A stretch of 64,000 nucleotides of DNA, taken from the NCBI GenBank assembly GCA_018340375.1, contig JAFFJZ010000013.1, forward strand, positions 2,334,501 to 2,398,500, given 5' to 3'. Under the pieces are notes generated by a model that was given only the letters and a program-made list of their open reading frames with translations, did not search any database and had not been told where the DNA came from. The position numbers were made by a program, and so were the translations under genes. Source of the DNA: Gonatopus flavifemur. Lineage: Eukaryota; Arthropoda; Insecta; Hymenoptera; Dryinidae. Each line of letters starts with the position of its first letter. The stretch's first letter is position 1. Positions 32,441 through 44,605 of the stretch are shown here, piece after piece.

Positions 32441-32859
32441 TTCTTGTATCAAAAATACAATTGGGAACCAAAAACATTGTAGTACGAATTTCGAATTTTA
32501 AGAAAATATCGTCTCGTCTCGAATGCACCCCTGAACGGAGCATATTATTTTCATTCTGGATACAGTACATTAAAAATAAAATTTGTTTGGAACTGACAAC
32601 ATCGTTTAATCCATTTCCTAGAATTTTTTGGATCTTTAACATCTGAGTATTGCATGATTCGATTACCAATTCGTTTCAATACACGATTCAAACTTCAGCA
32701 ACATAACGAAGAGACTGAATTTTGTGATCAGGAAATTGAGGTTTTGCTTGATTGGTGAGCTTATATGGTCACAGAACGATGAACACATCCGTGTCCTTGT
32801 TGCAGAAAAATCGGAAGTCAAGACATATTCTGGCTGCAAAAGGTAATGAAGTAGAATCC

Positions 32860-33423
32860 TTACCCTGTAATTTCAGCGCGGGTTCGACTGCAGAAACATA
32901 GAGGTGAGGATTGTTGTTTGATATTGGATAAGAAGAAAAACGTACAAACTGCGATCCAACAGTCGTTGCATCTGTTGCACACACCGCACGCATACGCACA
33001 TCAACTCTTGCGCACGTACCAGGAACAATCTAGCTGAGCGGAGCACGACCTGGTTACACGACGTCGTGGGGACGATGGTAACGGGATGCGATAGTGTGGG
33101 TGGAAAAATGTAGACCCTCGCTGCCACTGACATAGCACACACTCTCTCCTTCACTCCTGATCAGCTGGAGACGCATGCTCGCGGTGTGGTGGGGTTGCTT
33201 GTCTCTAACAATTTATCTTCATCCCTCTTCCTCCATCGTATATCTGTGAGTATAACTATATAGCCGCATACATGAGTTCTCCTCGTCCGCTTGTCTCTCC
33301 ATCGCACTTTTTCTTTCAGTAGAGCGCGCGACCCCGTGCTGAAAGCACGCATCTTCATTTCGGGAGGCTGTGTGCTCTATCTCCTCCTCCTCCTTCTCTG
33401 CTCCTTCTCCTCTTATCAACATT

Positions 33424-33458
<35 letters not shown>

Positions 33459-33560
33459 CATCATCATCCTCATCCTCACAGTTATCTTTTCTCTCAGCGA
33501 ATATGAGGGATAACCTAAAGGAACAGAGAGAAGAGTGATGATATGATCCAGTGCGTGTTT
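32860..33560. other. GC-richer block with a (CAT)n microsatellite
   Basis: Composition shifts toward GC and CpG, with pyrimidine-rich tracts and a (CAT)n run at about 33420-33480 that yields a poly-histidine frame. It could be a host promoter or 5' untranslated region, but no splice site or coding exon is defensible. Confidence 0.3.
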
Positions 33561-34289
33561 ATCAGTGTGATATTAATTCTTTCTCTTAATTTTCATCGTG
33601 TTGATCAAAATAAGTATACCATATATACAGATACTTATATGTTCATGTACTTGTTTATATGTACGTGGAGGAGGGAATTATATATTTATATGCACGTGTA
33701 TATATCGTCTCTCTAATGAAGGTCTCTAGCGTGAGAATATGAGTGTTTTTTTCATGTGAACACATACGGTAGTGTGCGTGTGTGCGTTACAAGGAAACAA
33801 TAATATTTCCTCTCCACGCGCAGGAACCCTTTTTTCCTTCCCCCAACTCCTCGTAATATTCCTTTTTCCCCTTTTCCCCTGTTTTTCATTCCCGTCCAAT
33901 TGTTTTCCTCTTCTTCTCTCCTCCCGACAAGTTTACGTGATGGTTATTTTGGTGGCTAATACATCGGAAGTTTCCCAATAGATTTCCAATGAGCTGAAAG
34001 TGTTTTCTTTACGGGGAATATAAAAGTTGACATGAATTCTCTATGAGGAAGAAGATTTATTCGTACGTGTGGTTTTGGATGAAAAGTGCCGTTATAAATC
34101 ACACATTGCACAAATGGAATACTTTGTTGTCGAACTTTCAATTATAACATGCTGAACTTCATATTCTGATTGATACCATTCTTCTTTGTTATTATGCTTT
34201 TCTTACGCGAAGAATACACAAAATTCATTTTGTATTGGGTTCTACCGTATTCTCTTTCTCATTCTCTTTCTTATCAAAGAATCGGAGAT
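33561..34289. other. No feature seen
   Basis: Anonymous sequence with several tatata/gtatat stretches near 33610-33710 and a T/C-rich tract near 33820-33930. Confidence 0.45.
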
Positions 34290-34297
34290 GAAATTTT

Positions 34298-34471
34298 GGA
34301 TAGGGGGTCTTTTTGTCGAAAACGTTTTTCGCCGAATACACTGTAATTTGACAATCGATAGTCACCTCTAGAAATCACTAGGAGATTTCGTAGTGATCTC
34401 TAGAAATGACTAGCGATTGTCGAATTGAGTTTATTCGGCGAAACACTTTTTCGGCAAAAAAAAACCCTACC
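34298..34471. mobile_element. hAT-type MITE, copy 1 of the GGGGGTCTTTT family
   Basis: A 174-bp palindromic element with ends GGATAGGGGGTC and CCCTACC. The arms pair through TCGCCGAATA and TTCGGCGAA. An exact 8-bp duplication GAAATTTT lies at 34290-34297 and 34472-34479. The right end has lost part of the GACCCCC run. Confidence 0.88.
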
Positions 34472-34479
34472 GAAATTTT

Positions 34480-35569
34480 GGTACGTTTATCAATTGCATT
34501 TTTGAAATACTATTCTATAACGGAACTTCTATCAGGATGGAAACAATTGTAAGAAAAACCATTTATGTTATTATGTATTCCCACTTACATGGCAACAGGT
34601 TTCTAAAGGGACTCGAACTGTATCTCTCGAACATGAGATGGTAACTGGAATTCTGAATTTTTCAATCACGGAATTTGAGCTTGACATTTGAGCTCAATAT
34701 ACTGCAACTTCAAGTGTTTCATTTCAATACACTCAGTGTTCCCTCTCGTCGTACACTCGTACACTCGTTTCGTGTGTTCACTTTTCAATCGTGTCATCAC
34801 TGTTCAAACACTCTCCAGTGAATACTTATGAGAGGAAGAGCTCTGTCAATGTTATCATATTGGTATCTGAATGGTATCATTTTTCTCAGACCTCAAAAAA
34901 ATCCTCTTACAGATTTCGTTTGCATAACATTCTGGCAATCTCTCATTTTTCTCTGGAATCGACGCATCTGATAACAATCTGATATCTTCATTTCAACCTT
35001 CTGTAAGGTCTATCTGACCTCTTGAACATATTTGGGAGATTTTTCAGAGCTCTTGATGATAACACATTGTTCACTGAGCTGAGAGAGTGTGAATATTATG
35101 TCAAGAAGTCACATTAAATGTTGTAGGTATAATAGAACATTTCATCGCATATTTATACGCTGTCAAGTATGCAGAAAGTGACTATGGGACTTGAATACTC
35201 TGCACCGAGAAAATTTCATACCTGGATCTGTTGAGATTGACTAAATTTCGTTTGAATCAACTAAATTTCTGGTGGTGAAGTTTGAATCGTTCATAGAAAC
35301 GAATTGAAAATTCAAACCCACAAAATCTGATGAAAGATTGTTATTTAACTCTTCAAATGAGGTCTTCAGGACTGGAAACGTTTGAGAACAGTACTGCAGA
35401 ATCCTGGGTCTTGAACCGTTGAGTATTTCGGTATTCGATTCAATAGGCTTTTTAAACTTTAGCAACATCTAAATTCCTGTTGAACCCTTATCAGGGTGTC
35501 TATTCCCAGAAATTCCTCTTCCTCTCATTGATCAATTCCATTGAATCTCCATGACCGGTAGACACCCTG
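34480..35569. other. No feature seen
   Basis: Anonymous AT-rich DNA with no supported gene, RNA or repeat. Confidence 0.5.
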
Positions 35570-35990
35570 CTTATCCGCACAGATCGGGCCTTTTGAGCCC
35601 TGGGAATTACATATGCAATCTCAATATCAATTTATACTCATTATTATCGACCTATTGTTTGTGACATTCATCCTTGCTCACAATGCGTTGGGAAAAAATT
35701 ATGACAGTTGTTCCAACCTGCAAGTGTAGCAGAAGTTGGAATAACAAACAAAGCGACATGAACGTATAGTTCGGGTCTCCGAAGCCCAAGTAGTTAGAAA
35801 ATTATATGAATAATTGAAACCAGAGGAATATTGTACGGCGCTTGGTGCCTTTCAAGTTTTGAATATTTTCATTGAATTAGATGGAAATAGCTGATTCCAT
35901 CCAAGAACTTCTCATGTTTTTGACATAACTGTAAGTTAAGGGGGCGGACCACTCTAAAGGCCGGGGAAAAAAGAAAATTTGGGGAATTTC
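35570..35990 (+). repeat. Dispersed ~410-bp repeat, copy 2
   Basis: Second copy in direct orientation, 3.5 kb from the first. Similarity fades after 'aaggccgg' near 35964. Family unknown. Confidence 0.8.
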
Positions 35991-36613
35991 TTCCAAAAAA
36001 ACCTGAACATATTGAAAATTGGTGAAAAGTTCTATAATATATAAATATTGAAGTGAATTTGGCTGAATTCTTTCAAAGCTGTGAACAACAAAATGGCGGC
36101 TTCTCAGTATTTTTCTCAGGACATTTTTTTCCGTGGCCGGATAAATAACTCCCGCAAATTTGAAGATAAAAACATAAGCCGAGAAAATTCATATTTAATA
36201 TGGTATCAACTACAGCAGCACGTAGGATGTTTTTTTTATCATGCACAGTTCAATTTTCATTACGACTTTTGAGCGAATTTCGGCTTTCGTTTTTTCGAAT
36301 TTTCCTGAAAAACATGCGATTTTGGCGAAAATCAATTGGAAGAAGCACCTGTGTACAGCTGTACCTAATATCATATTCAATCAAAATGTTGTTGGTTTAT
36401 GATTGTATTTTCAAATTTCCAGGAGTTATCTGTCTGGCCACGGAAAAAAAATGTCATGGGAGAAACACTGAGGAGCCGCCATTTTGTCGTTTATAGCTCT
36501 GAATAAATTCAAGAACACACTGCAATAGTTATATAATGAAGAACTTTTCGCCTGCTCGAAAAGCTTAAGTTTCTATGCCTGTTTACAGGGAGGAAAAGGA
36601 CCGATTTCAGACC
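35991..36613. other. No feature seen
   Basis: AT-rich DNA. Phrases near 36090 (acaaaatggcgg) and 36473 (ccgccattttgt) are inverted and may bound a diverged palindromic element of about 400 bp, but pairing between them is weak. Confidence 0.4.
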
Positions 36614-36621
36614 GATCATTC

Positions 36622-36779
36622 GGTAGGGGGTCTTTTTGCCGAAAACGGTTTTCGCCGAATACACTGTAGTTTGACAATCGATAGTCACATCTAGAAATCA
36701 CTAGGACATTTCGTAGTGATCTCTAGAAATGACTAGCGATTGTCGAATTAAGTTTATTCGGCGAAAAGACCCCCTACCC
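36622..36779. mobile_element. hAT-type MITE, copy 2 of the GGGGGTCTTTT family
   Basis: A 158-bp palindromic element with ends GGTAGGGGGTCTTTTT and AAAAGACCCCCTACCC. Flanked by exact 8-bp duplications GATCATTC at 36614-36621 and 36780-36787. Its interior closely matches the first copy. Confidence 0.92.
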
Positions 36780-36787
36780 GATCATTC

Positions 36788-37626
36788 CTCCCCTCATTTT
36801 CTCCTCTAGGGGAAAATTAACCGAGAGGTAAATTTTTTTTTTCCATTTATTGTATTTCACAGCTTGAATACAAGAGGTCTCCATCATACGATATTTGACC
36901 TACTTCTACATAACCGAGAGGTGAATAAAAACAGAAGAGAATGTTCGAAAATAAATTTATAAAAATAGAGGATGAAAAGTTAACGAATTCCCAATTTTGC
37001 CTTGTTGTTGATTTTTTAGTGCGAAATAAACACCGATTCACGTTATATAATTGAGGAAAGAATCCAAAAGATGCCTGGACTGAAGATAATGATGAGAATT
37101 CAGTACTTGTTTGTTGGATTCTCCTGTTTTTGTAATCACGTCAAAAATCTTGATTGGCATCGAATTCATCAACTAATCGCGCAGAGTTTCCATTTTGATT
37201 TGAGACCATGCTTCTCCAATACCGTTTATGTGTTCACTACCCATACAGTACCAGGACCCAGATAGAAAGTTTTCTTAAGAATGCCATCATAATAATGACA
37301 TGCACATGGAACAAATACTCCGCCGAGGCAAGTCGGATAACTTTTTTTTTCAAAGAAAAAAAAGGAGATTTTTTCAGTGGATCTGTGGATAAATTCTAAT
37401 TGTATACATCTTTGGCTTGAGATCTATACAAGAAAAGGATATTCAAATACACAGTTCTTTGTTATACAGCGAAATAAACACAGAATGGCAAATATCCGAT
37501 TGGCCCCAAAATCGGGGGGTGAAGAGGACCCCAATTGATAAAAATGAGACGTATATTGATGGAAAACGAATTTACGCTTTGAAATTCTTTTTTGAACCCC
37601 AAATACGGTAAATAAATGAAAGAATT
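36788..37626. other. No feature seen
   Basis: Anonymous AT-rich DNA with no supported coding frame. Confidence 0.5.
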
Positions 37627-37800
37627 TTATTCCACGCACTTGTCACAAATCAACGGCTCTGCGTGACTTTTCTTGCCGGCACATTTTTCACAAGACCATC
37701 CTTTACATCCATTGCTCTGAATCCAATCTTTGTTAGGTGGATATACGAAGTTTTCAGAGCAAAAGATACCAGTACCAGTTTGGTGATGCACAATTGTTGC
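37627..37800 (-). pseudogene. C-terminal zinc-finger fragment, probably transposase-derived
   Basis: On the minus strand a frame ending at TAA (37627-37629) reads DWIQSNGCKGWSCEKCAGKK followed by SHAEPLICDKCVE. The pattern W-I-Q-x-x-x-C-x2-W-x-C-x2-C...ICDxC resembles the PHD-like cysteine cluster at the C terminus of pogo/DDE_1-type transposases. The rest of the gene is absent or in other frames. The identification is tentative because the fragment is short. Confidence 0.4.
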
Positions 37801-37977
37801 CTCTCCGACTCATATGACAAAAAAAACTCATGATCCATATCGTGATCCGAATCACTCCATACACTATTTGTGAGAGAATATGCATCATCATAACTCAGAC
37901 AGGAGTTCCATGCTCGAAAATGATACGAAACTGGTTGATATCATGAAGAAATTCCCTTATTGGAAACCTACAGGATT

Positions 37978-38096
37978 CCCGATCGGAAATTCAGTCAGAT
38001 TTGATCGGGTTGACCCGGCGTTTATTTAGGACCTGACGAGGTCCTGATTGGGTCCTAATTAAACGTCGGGTTAACCCGATTGAATTTCTAGTCGGG
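37978..38096. repeat. Small palindromic MITE or hairpin
   Basis: A 119-bp near-palindrome. CCCGATCGGAAATTCA pairs imperfectly with TGAATTTCTAGTCGGG. Inner arms are GATCGGGTTGACCCGGCGTTT and its near-complement, then AGGACC with GGTCCT. The flanking TT on both sides may be a short target duplication. Confidence 0.7.
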
Positions 38097-38230
38097 TTCA
38101 TGCGCATTGACGGATCAAAAAGTTCACCGTTTCTCACTGCGTGTGCGATATCCATAACTGAATGCGGTTTAATTTTGATTAAAAAATGGAAAAAGTCAAG
38201 GTATGAATGCGTGATTCATAGGAATTATAA

Positions 38231-38600
38231 CACGGAGAGAACAAATTTGCTGACGCAGCAAATCGAGGTATTATATATAGAATAGCAAAATTTTTTGCTG
38301 ACCTTGCTAAAAATTTGCTATAACAGCAATCGTGTTAGCTACGACAGCAATTTTTTAGCTGTGGCAGCAAAAAATGTTTGCTCCGCCAGCAAATTTTCAG
38401 TATTATATACAGAAAAGCAAACAAATTTTGCTGGGATAGCAAACATTTTTTGCTGCCACAGCTAAATATTCGCTGTCGCAGCTAACAAGATTACTGGAGC
38501 AGCAAATAGTTTGCTGTCACAGCAAAAAATTTGCTGCTCTGGCAAAAGGAACCCAGCAAAAGTAGATTTCGCTCCCACAGCGAATTCCTTTTTCTCCGTG
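38231..38600 (+). mobile_element. Palindrome-rich MITE, copy 2
   Basis: Complete-looking copy, 370 bp, bounded by CACGGAGAGAA and its complement TTTTCTCCGTG. The interior repeats GCTG-N4-AGC palindromes throughout and is itself partly palindromic about its centre. No coding capacity. Target duplication is unclear (TATAA before, AATAG after). Confidence 0.82.
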
Positions 38601-39810
38601 AATAGTTGGAGAGCACAGAATATGCGAACCGAATTTTCATAGGGATGGCTATGATTCTCCTACACCAGTTTGTTGATAGAATGAATACACATTGGTTTGG
38701 AATATCAGATTCAAAGTTGGTTCGTCACAGTCTGGATATCCAGAGACTTGGAATGAATTTGGTCACAACCGTATTTACAAGTAGAAAGACCCGGAGTATA
38801 CATGTGGATCTCCAAGGCTGAATCGAAGTGCAGCCCTATCAGACTCTCCCACTTTTGAAGTTTCTTATTGTCACCATTGGAACTAATCCGCAGTATAACG
38901 CTGATGATTTTGCTGGGCTGCTTAAAATTTATCCCTAACAGCACATGAAGTGTCAGTCTCATGGGAGGAACGTATTTTTGGAAACATAGGAACATGCCAT
39001 ACATGTGTGAGATCGTGCCGTTCATATTCTAGGCACATTTATGCAAATAGAAATGTCTGCCCAAATGACCCGGATTCAAGAATATGGGAGGCATGTTCTG
39101 TTGGTCATCTCATACGCATCCAGTTTTTGTGTTACAGAAGAGGTTATTCCTGTCAACATATTCAAGATATCCAATGCAGCATTAGAAGCATAATTTAATC
39201 ACAATTTTTTCCAAAAGAAGAATAATTGTTGATTAGCTTCGCTCATGTTGCATAAAACATCTTCCAAAAATGTTTTGGGACTGCATTACCTCTAAAATTG
39301 TTCCGGCTCATAATAACTGACAAAAAACACTTCACGGCACTATAATTGGAGTTTCATGAATATTGGTTGTAAGTTTGCCACATAACAATCGATTTCCAAC
39401 TTCATCGCTAGAAATAAGCGGCACCTTACTGTAGATCAAATCTCAAAATTTCCTATCGCATGATCATACAACTATGTTCCGTAAATGGACACTGTATCTC
39501 CGTGATGTGGATATGTATCCGATAATATAATTTTCACAATATTGCTACATGATATGGAATGATATGGAATGATACATGCCAGGAGTATGTTGTTTAGAAT
39601 ATTCCGTTTTCCATGAAATCATGCATTTCTCACATGCCGAATACATGTTTGACATATTATGTGCTGTACAGGATCTATCGCTCAGTCAACCAATCAAATT
39701 AGGAGGAATAGCTCACCGACACAACTAGCGTTATCCATCGGTTCAATGTTTTTGGCTACAATAAGAATACCTAGTTTGCTATAGTTCAATCAGACAGTCG
39801 GTTAGAGCTG
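38601..39810. other. No feature seen
   Basis: Anonymous sequence; short frames on both strands show no recognisable domain. Confidence 0.5.
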
Positions 39811-39814
39811 CTCT

Positions 39815-40250
39815 CAAAAGCCGTGTTGGCGCCACCCTGGAACCGGCAATGTGGACAGTCATGGCCGGCTCGAAGGCTATTACCACTCGATCCAAACAAT
39901 TTGTAGGCACCTCAGTATAGCATAGTATATTGCATGATTATTTCCGTGCGCCACTAATTTCGGGCACTCCGCGCCGCCTCAGAGCCGGCACTGTGGATAA
40001 TCAGGGCCAACTCGAAGGATGTTACCGCCCAGTGTGAGAATCTTGCCGGAAGGGGGTCTTTTGGCCGAATGGACATGATTTGAGAAACACTAATCGTTCC
40101 CTAGTATTCTCTGAATGTTGATTTGGTCAAAAGACCCCCTACCAGAATCTTGTAGACATCTCAGTATGGTAAAACATGTTGCATAAGCATTTTCTTGCGC
40201 CTCTAGTTTCCGGCACTCCTCGGTTTTGGGCGGCCCCAAATTTTGGGCAC
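39815..40250 (+). repeat. Tandem duplication of a ~150-bp unit, second unit carrying a MITE
   Basis: Unit 1 runs from gccaccctggaaccggcaa to cgggcactccgc and unit 2 from gccgcctcagagccggcac to ccggcactcctc. They are clearly homologous but diverged. Unit 2 is longer only because of the 99-bp MITE and its 8-bp duplication. Confidence 0.75.
40045..40143. mobile_element. hAT-type MITE, short relative sharing the same ends
   Basis: A 99-bp element whose ends AGGGGGTCTTTTGGCC and GGTCAAAAGACCCCCTACC match the other two, with an unrelated interior. Flanked by exact 8-bp duplications AGAATCTT at 40037-40044 and 40144-40151. It sits inside the second unit of a tandem duplication, whose first unit shows the empty site. 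Confidence 0.88.
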
Positions 40251-40259
40251 TCGTCACGT

Positions 40260-42050
40260 GCCGCGCCATCCTAGAGATATTTGCGCGTGAAATTCATTAT
40301 TTCTCACTGAGATGCATGAAATAGTATTGGATCCCATTGACGCTCCATGAATAACCATATTTCCACACAAAACCACAAGTTCCCAATGAAATAATGAAAA
40401 TTCTAAGAGAGTTCTATATGAATACATTGTATTCATCATCAACTCTTTCAAACTGTTGTGCTATCTGGGTAATATGTGCTCATATCTTCTTCACGTATTC
40501 CCTTGAAGAACAATTCTTCTCCTTCGGAGAAATCCCAAGAATTCCATATATTTTGTTAATTTCCTTTTCGATTCCCAAAACTCATCTGTCCGGAATCCCT
40601 GCTGAAATCGGATAAAAAACATTCATTCACGTCCTATTATATTCGCCCGTGAATTACAAATGTTTGCAAGAGCAATTAATATTGACCTGTATATTGGTCT
40701 GGTTTTTTTTCATATCAAATCGATCTGAAAATTGGGACCGCTGGGCGTGAACTGCTGTTTAGAGTGGATATACCGTAATGCTACGGTTGGTTAGGTAGGT
40801 GGGATGTTAGGCTTCAGATATTCTGGTATAGGTAGGTAGGTAGGTTCGATTCTGCTAATTAGGTATCCTAATTAGGAATTTGGGTGAGAATTAATTTTTT
40901 TCGCCAATTGTCTGCAAATGTTTTTGTTTTATATTTTTCATTAGCTTTTTTAGCAACCGATTATCTTATTCGAAACCTTGCATTCCCGGAAGCGAAAATG
41001 ATTCGATAAAGCTGCTTCGTGCTATCTCAAAATCAGTCTGCAATTCCAGTTGCAGGCATGCTAATTTTCGAATTAAATAGGTCCTCCAAAACTATCGAAA
41101 ATATCATTCAGAAAAACAGATTCATACCATCCAGATATTGCTGGTTGTGTTCACATTGGAACGGATCGAAAATATTTTCGATACGTTTCAATTCACTACT
41201 CCATGGAAAGAAATCGACTTTGAACGTACTCGAAAAATCTCGAATGCGTTTGAGTCTGGCAGTTCCAGCGAGGAATCTGAATCAGTTGACTCAATTCTTG
41301 ATCATTCATATTTTGCCAATAATTTTGAACTTCTGGAATGGAATCTTCTCGAATATTCCAGAAGAAACGTATTCTCATAGTTGTTTGATACTTTTTTCTC
41401 TGGTTGAACTATAAATACACGTTTGTATGGATTGGAAATAGAATACTTGGTTTCCATATCATTTCGTGAGCGTTCTAAAGTTTTACTACACCATGTGTAA
41501 GCAATATCCCCAAAACGTGTTGTCCAGCATAATGAATGGATGTTTTTAAGACATTTGAAAACGTGCTTGTGATGACCAAAATGTGTGTGACTATCAACTC
41601 GCTTCTAAAGCGTTTTAAGAACTTCCGGTGCTGTTTGGGCAACGTTTATATATTGTTTCCCACTAGCGTACGTTTTTCGTACTATTTATTCATTTTTCAT
41701 TATTCATTATTCATCCTACGAGAAGAGGACTTGGTTTACAATCATACTTTAACACACTCACACTTAAAACTCATACAGCACCTAACCGAACTATACATTA
41801 GGAATGGGCGACGCGCACGAACACCGATGTGCCCTCACAAATGACTTAATTATCAACAGAAAACTTTTCATATAACCAATCAAATTAACAGAAACACCGG
41901 TGTCCGCAAACCCCACCCATCGCCATACTTATCATAAAACTCTATAAAAATAAATTCTGTACATCATAACGTATATTCTCATATCTTTTTATTATTTACC
42001 AGTATTTACAGCTGTACCTCTACCCCTCACTCAAAACTATTAGTCTTTCA
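40260..42050. other. Mostly anonymous DNA with a (GGTA)n patch
   Basis: Near 40793-40840 GGTTAGGTAGG and TAGGTAGGTAGG runs occur, followed by the palindrome taattaggtatcctaatta. Open frames at 41019-41414 show no domain. The sequence up to 41840 may be the 3' flank of the LINE fragment that follows. Confidence 0.4.
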
Positions 42051-42058
42051 TTTGATCA

Positions 42059-42530
42059 TCATAATTTGCTCGCACTCATGACTATATTTTCTACCTCACT
42101 TTTTTTCTCCTCATGTATTATATTACCCTTATCTAGCTCTTCAAATTTCTTGCCCATAATCTTCTCCTTCCAAAAGTTCATTGAAATATGTAACTTTTCA
42201 TTGTACAATGTATCATTCAATAACTCTTCAATTATTTCTCCATTAATTTTTCCCCATACCTTCAAAGTCTCACCTATGTCCCCACATTCTACATATTACT
42301 CAATTTCTTCTTCCTCCTTCCCACAGAATTCACGTTTCTTTTCATTTACACTCAACCAATATCTATTTGCAGTCTCCATATCACCACATCTGATTTTGCA
42401 TAACAACCTAACACCCTGACCCTTATCTTCTAAATCCCTACCACATAAACACCTTGGGTGACTTTCAAATTTTATCAACTTATATTCAACGTTGTATCTT
42501 GCCAACTCAATTTTACCATCTTCCTCCTAC
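42059..42530 (-). pseudogene. LINE 3'-end fragment (R1/Jockey-like C terminus)
   Basis: On the minus strand two open stretches share a frame, split by TAA at 42296-42298. They read LLCKIRCGDMETANRYW, then CGKEEEEIE, stop, and continue YVECGDIGETLKVWGK. The pattern (R/K)-x-RCG-x-E-x-x-N-x-YW...C-x-x-E-E-x-x-E-H-x-x-x-x-C is the cysteine-rich C-terminal tail of many insect LINE reverse transcriptases. The RT itself is missing, so this is a truncated relic. The clade is a guess. Confidence 0.45.
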
Positions 42531-42939
42531 ATTCTAATTTCGGTTTTCCCATTTCTAATTCCTTTGTTTGCATCTAATCCTCGTCTATCTGATCCTTTCT
42601 ACTCCTACTACCCTCAGCTCGTTTCTATTATAACATTTTTCCCTTTCCTCATTATATCTCCCACATAGCACACAATGTCTCAGCAATATTCCCAGAATAT
42701 TACAAATGTCTCATTTGAAATATTCCTTTTGAAATATTTCTACGATTTTATATGAATATTGTGTGTACAATATTTGGTATAACATATTCTGACAAACTTC
42801 CAGTTGAAACATTGTATATTTGATATTTTGCAATGTTTTCAGGATGTATGATGAGGAATGTGTAAACTTCGTCGCAAATGAAATATTGTCAGAATATTCT
42901 AACAGTGATATCCTTCATTTAACCCATTAATGTCCATTT

Positions 42940-43195
42940 CGAAACTGCTTGGCCTACGGAAAAAGTAACTATTGGAAATAGGATATCTAGTTGGAGGATG
43001 AACATTCGCATGAAAAAAAATGTTCACAACTCGTTTGAACAATTATTGTTTGAACAATTTGTTGGAAATATCAATTTACGTGAACGAAAATCCCGGAATT
43101 GTATTTTACAAAAAATTTCATGCAAAAAACGATGGTTAGGAAAATTTTCAGCCATCGCCATTCTTGTAAATGAGAATTGAAAACAGTTTTGAATT
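42940..43195 (+). repeat. ~270-bp repeat module, copy 1
   Basis: Shares with 43735-44010 and, inverted, with about 44240-44525 the phrases ggaaataggatatctagttgga, caattattgtttgaacaattt and atttcatgcaaaaa. Reading frames through it are not coding. Confidence 0.7.
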
Positions 43196-43309
43196 CTTCA
43201 TACACACGGAAAAAAATGACCATGTAAGAATTACATGAAAAGTGAGGTTATAATTACGGTGTGGATTTCAAGTAGAATTTACTCCAGAGTCCTGTTGGAT
43301 TTACATTGT

Positions 43310-43578
43310 TATCATCCCTGTGCGAAAAGACCAATGGAAACCGATAGGCCAAATCCTATTGGAATCCATGATTTCCTATCAGTGTCAATAGTGGCTAGTG
43401 TCACAGGACTTAAGGGTTTCTATAAGATTCTATGGGGAATCCGATGTTCTATGGGTTTCTATCGGTATGATCAGCAAAACCTGATAAATACTGATAGGAA
43501 TAAAACATCCTATCAGTTTCAATAGTGGCTAGTGTCACAGCATCTATGGAAAATATGGGAATCTATTGGACTTTTCAG
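43310..43578. repeat. Inverted-repeat element with an internal direct repeat
   Basis: The ends CCTGTGCGAAAAGACCAATGG and, inverted, CCTCTCTGAAAAGTCCAATAG pair imperfectly over about 22 bp. Inside, the phrase caatagtggctagtgtcacag occurs twice, 133 bp apart. Possible MITE; no convincing target duplication. Confidence 0.5.
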
Positions 43579-43734
43579 AGAGGGATGGTTACCATGACAA
43601 CACGCCTGCCGTTCACTTCAGAAGCAATGTACACATAACATTGGTCCCAATGTGAATTTTACTCCAATTGCATGCACTTCAGCAGTTATGTCAAAATAAC
43701 AACAACCAATGCAAAATCCACACGTCATTCTTTC

Positions 43735-44010
43735 CCGTGCGGGTTGGTGCCTACGGTGAAACTGCTCGGCTCACGGAAGAAGTAATTATTGGAAATAGGA
43801 TATCTAGTTGGAAGATGAATATCCGCAGAAAAAAATTTCTTCTACAATTTGTTTCAACAATTATTTTTCAAACAATTTATGGGAAACATCAATTCACGTT
43901 GACGAAAATTGCGGAAGAATATTCTCCGAAAAACTTCATGTAAGAATCGGTGGTTCGAGAGATTTTTGTGATCGCGATTGTTGTGAATAAAAAGTATACA
44001 AAATTTCGAA
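43735..44010 (+). repeat. ~270-bp repeat module, copy 2
   Basis: Direct copy of the module at 42940-43195, starting near 'gcgggttggtgcctacggtg'. A weaker third direct echo follows at about 44025-44100 ('cccacagagaaagttc'). Confidence 0.7.
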
Positions 44011-44239
44011 TCCTTCATCACCGTTTGCGCCCACAGAGAAAGTTCTTAGTTCATGGGAAGAGTAACTAGTTGAATCAGGATATTTCACTGGATGGAGGAA
44101 TTGATTGAACGAGGAAATATCATATGATACGAGAAGATCAAAATATGAGTGATTGTGGTGAGAATAATTTTCAGTGAAAAAAGGGCAGAATCTAATTTTT
44201 GATGTATAACAATTGCGACGGCTAAAAATTTTCTGAGCT

Positions 44240-44525
44240 ACCGATTTTTGCATGAAACTTCCTGTAGAATGCGGTTCCGGGGTTCTCATTCACGTTAATT
44301 GATATTTTCAACAAATTGTTGAAACAATAATTGGTTAAACAAACTGTAAACAATTTTTTTTAATGCGGATGTTCATTCTCCAACCAGATATCCTATTCCC
44401 AATAATTACTCTTTCTGTGGGTCGAGCAGTTTTGCCATGGACACCAACGGGTATGAAGAATTCGAAATTGAGCGTCCGGATGCAACAACCGGTCGCGCGC
44501 TCGACCAAGCTGCAAGATTCAACGT
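44240..44525 (-). repeat. ~270-bp repeat module, inverted copy
   Basis: Inverted copy of the modules to its left. Together copies 2 and this one form a diverged palindrome of about 0.8 kb, which may be the remains of a palindromic element. Confidence 0.65.
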
Positions 44526-44605
44526 CAAAATAAAAAATCCGAATTTCGAAAAACAAAAAATACCAGATGATAGGTCTTGAAACATCAACCCTACTCATCG
44601 TTAAA

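Noticed and set aside
33291..33506. Open frame with a poly-histidine run
   Set aside because: It is the translation of a (CAT)n microsatellite; no domain or conserved context.
40793..40840. Telomere-like TTAGG sequence
   Set aside because: The run is mainly GGTA repeats with a single TTAGG; far too short and irregular for a telomeric tract.
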